Positions 36,380 through 36,979 of a stretch of 36,979 nt of DNA are shown in pieces; the first letter of the stretch is position 1, and every line of letters starts with the position of its first letter. This DNA is from Chloroflexota bacterium (GTDB lineage Bacteria; Chloroflexota; Limnocylindria; Limnocylindrales; CSP1-4), in the NCBI GenBank assembly GCA_003171065.1, contig PMXQ01000050.1:1-36979 (forward strand), read 5' to 3'. The position numbers and the translations under genes were made by a program. Below the pieces are notes generated by a model that saw only the letters and a list, made by a program, of their open reading frames with translations, did not search any database and was not told the DNA's origin.

Positions 36380-36979
36380 TGACCCACCTCAACGCTTGAG
36401 ATCATGGCCTTGAGGTCATCGACATCGTCTGCGAGATTGCCTTGAGCAGTCGCCACCACGAACTCGACTGCGTTGCCGGCGTCCATCAGGCAGATGAGCT
36501 CGCCATCGACTGTGCCCGATCCCGATGAGCCCGACACGATCGCCTCGAAGCCGACCATCGCCGCTTCGTGCCCGGACATGATTCCGTCCTGCTCGTCGCC
36601 GAACGAGATCTGCGCCTCGTCCGAGGAGAGCGACTGCTCTGCGTCCTGGAGGGCTGCGCTGGCCGTTCCAGAGTAGGGCTCGGCGGCCACGGTGAGCTGC
36701 ACGTCGGCCTTCTGAAGCTCGACAGGACCGCCGTTGTCACTCGTGTCGACGCGAACCCAACCGGGCGCGGCGACTATCGTTACGGAGCCGCCCACGTTTA
36801 CCGTGCCGGCGCTCGGCGCGGCTATGACATCGTCCAGACCGATGCCGCCCAGTACCACTCCCGCGATGATGGCCGCGACGACGACGGTGGGCAGCCACTT
36901 CTGACGGTCGACCAGCGGTTTGCGCGCGACCGCAGGAGCGACACCCGCCTGAGCCCAGCCGGGCTGGCCGTAGCCGGGC
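36376..36979 (-). CDS. Single-pass membrane protein, N-terminus outside the window
   Basis: The frame is open to the right edge with no stop, so the start is not in the window; GTG 36858 is only an internal codon. The visible 200 residues begin with a Pro/Gly/Gln/Tyr-rich stretch (P-G-Y-G-Q-P-G-W-A-Q) and a basic region. One hydrophobic helix follows (W-L-P-T-V-V-V-A-A-I-I-A-G-V-V-L-G-G). An extracytoplasmic domain of about 150 residues then has G-W-V-R-V-D-T-S-D-N-G, V-D-G-E-L-I-C-L-M-D and A-V-E-F-V-V-A-T-A-Q. Such a layout fits a membrane-anchored sensor or anti-sigma-like target. Its TGA overlaps the PrsW ATG, making it the obvious candidate partner or substrate. Confidence 0.65.
   Translation of the reverse strand, partial: PGYGQPGWAQAGVAPAVARKPLVDRQKWLPTVVVAAIIAGVVLGGIGLDDVIAAPSAGTVNVGGSVTIVAAPGWVRVDTSDNGGPVELQKADVQLTVAAEPYSGTASAALQDAEQSLSSDEAQISFGDEQDGIMSGHEAAMVGFEAIVSGSSGSGTVDGELICLMDAGNAVEFVVATAQGNLADDVDDLKAMISSVEVGQ

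Overview
The window is a high-GC, gene-dense bacterial chromosome segment with no rRNA or tRNA gene and no recognisable phage or insertion-sequence gene. A Chloroflexota bacterium of the soil or freshwater Limnocylindria type is my best guess. The basis is the mix of YkoEDC thiamine-precursor transport, a DUF62 SAM hydrolase, a WYL regulator, a giant ATPase-LuxR regulator, Pro/Ala-rich linkers and SH3-like tails, together with many starts that look leaderless. A deep-branching Actinomycetota is the alternative; no marker gene settles it.

Layout. 1-4592: a truncated M23 peptidase, then a leftward block with an HD phosphohydrolase, a WYL regulator and a membrane protein whose stop overlaps the WYL start. 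4593-7556: repeat-rich intergenic DNA, a small unknown gene, a SAM hydrolase and a YbaK-type deacylase. 7799-11856: a complete thiamine operon, made of a promoter, a TPP riboswitch, a terminator that also hides a Shine-Dalgarno, a 41-codon leader ORF, thiamine pyrophosphokinase, and the YkoE, YkoD and YkoC transporter genes joined by 4-base overlaps. 11891-15361: a Bcp peroxiredoxin, a PIG-L deacetylase behind a long structured leader, and two unknown leftward genes. 15763-18708: the three-gene NAD(P) transhydrogenase operon. 18944-23154: a five-PAS hybrid histidine kinase, an MgtC-family membrane protein and a 22-residue membrane miniprotein with its own promoter and terminator. 23264-29737: a LuxR-type ATPase regulator with a degenerate Walker A motif, a solitary DNA methyltransferase, and a membrane protein with an SH3-like domain. 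30079-34601: a membrane protein, a truncated GNAT/CoA-ligase remnant, pta and ackA, and a decayed membrane glycosyltransferase. 34688-36979: a PrsW-type intramembrane protease translationally coupled to a single-pass membrane protein cut by the window edge.

Working together. The thiamine operon imports a pyrimidine precursor and makes TPP under TPP control. Pta and AckA form an acetate/ATP module whose Leu and Ala codon choice differs from its neighbours and which sits between two broken genes, so it looks like a replaced or acquired segment. Six genes have a TANNNT -10 box only 6-7 nt before the start codon, which points to leaderless mRNAs, while others (the leader ORF, the miniprotein, transhydrogenase, MgtC) have clear Shine-Dalgarno sites.
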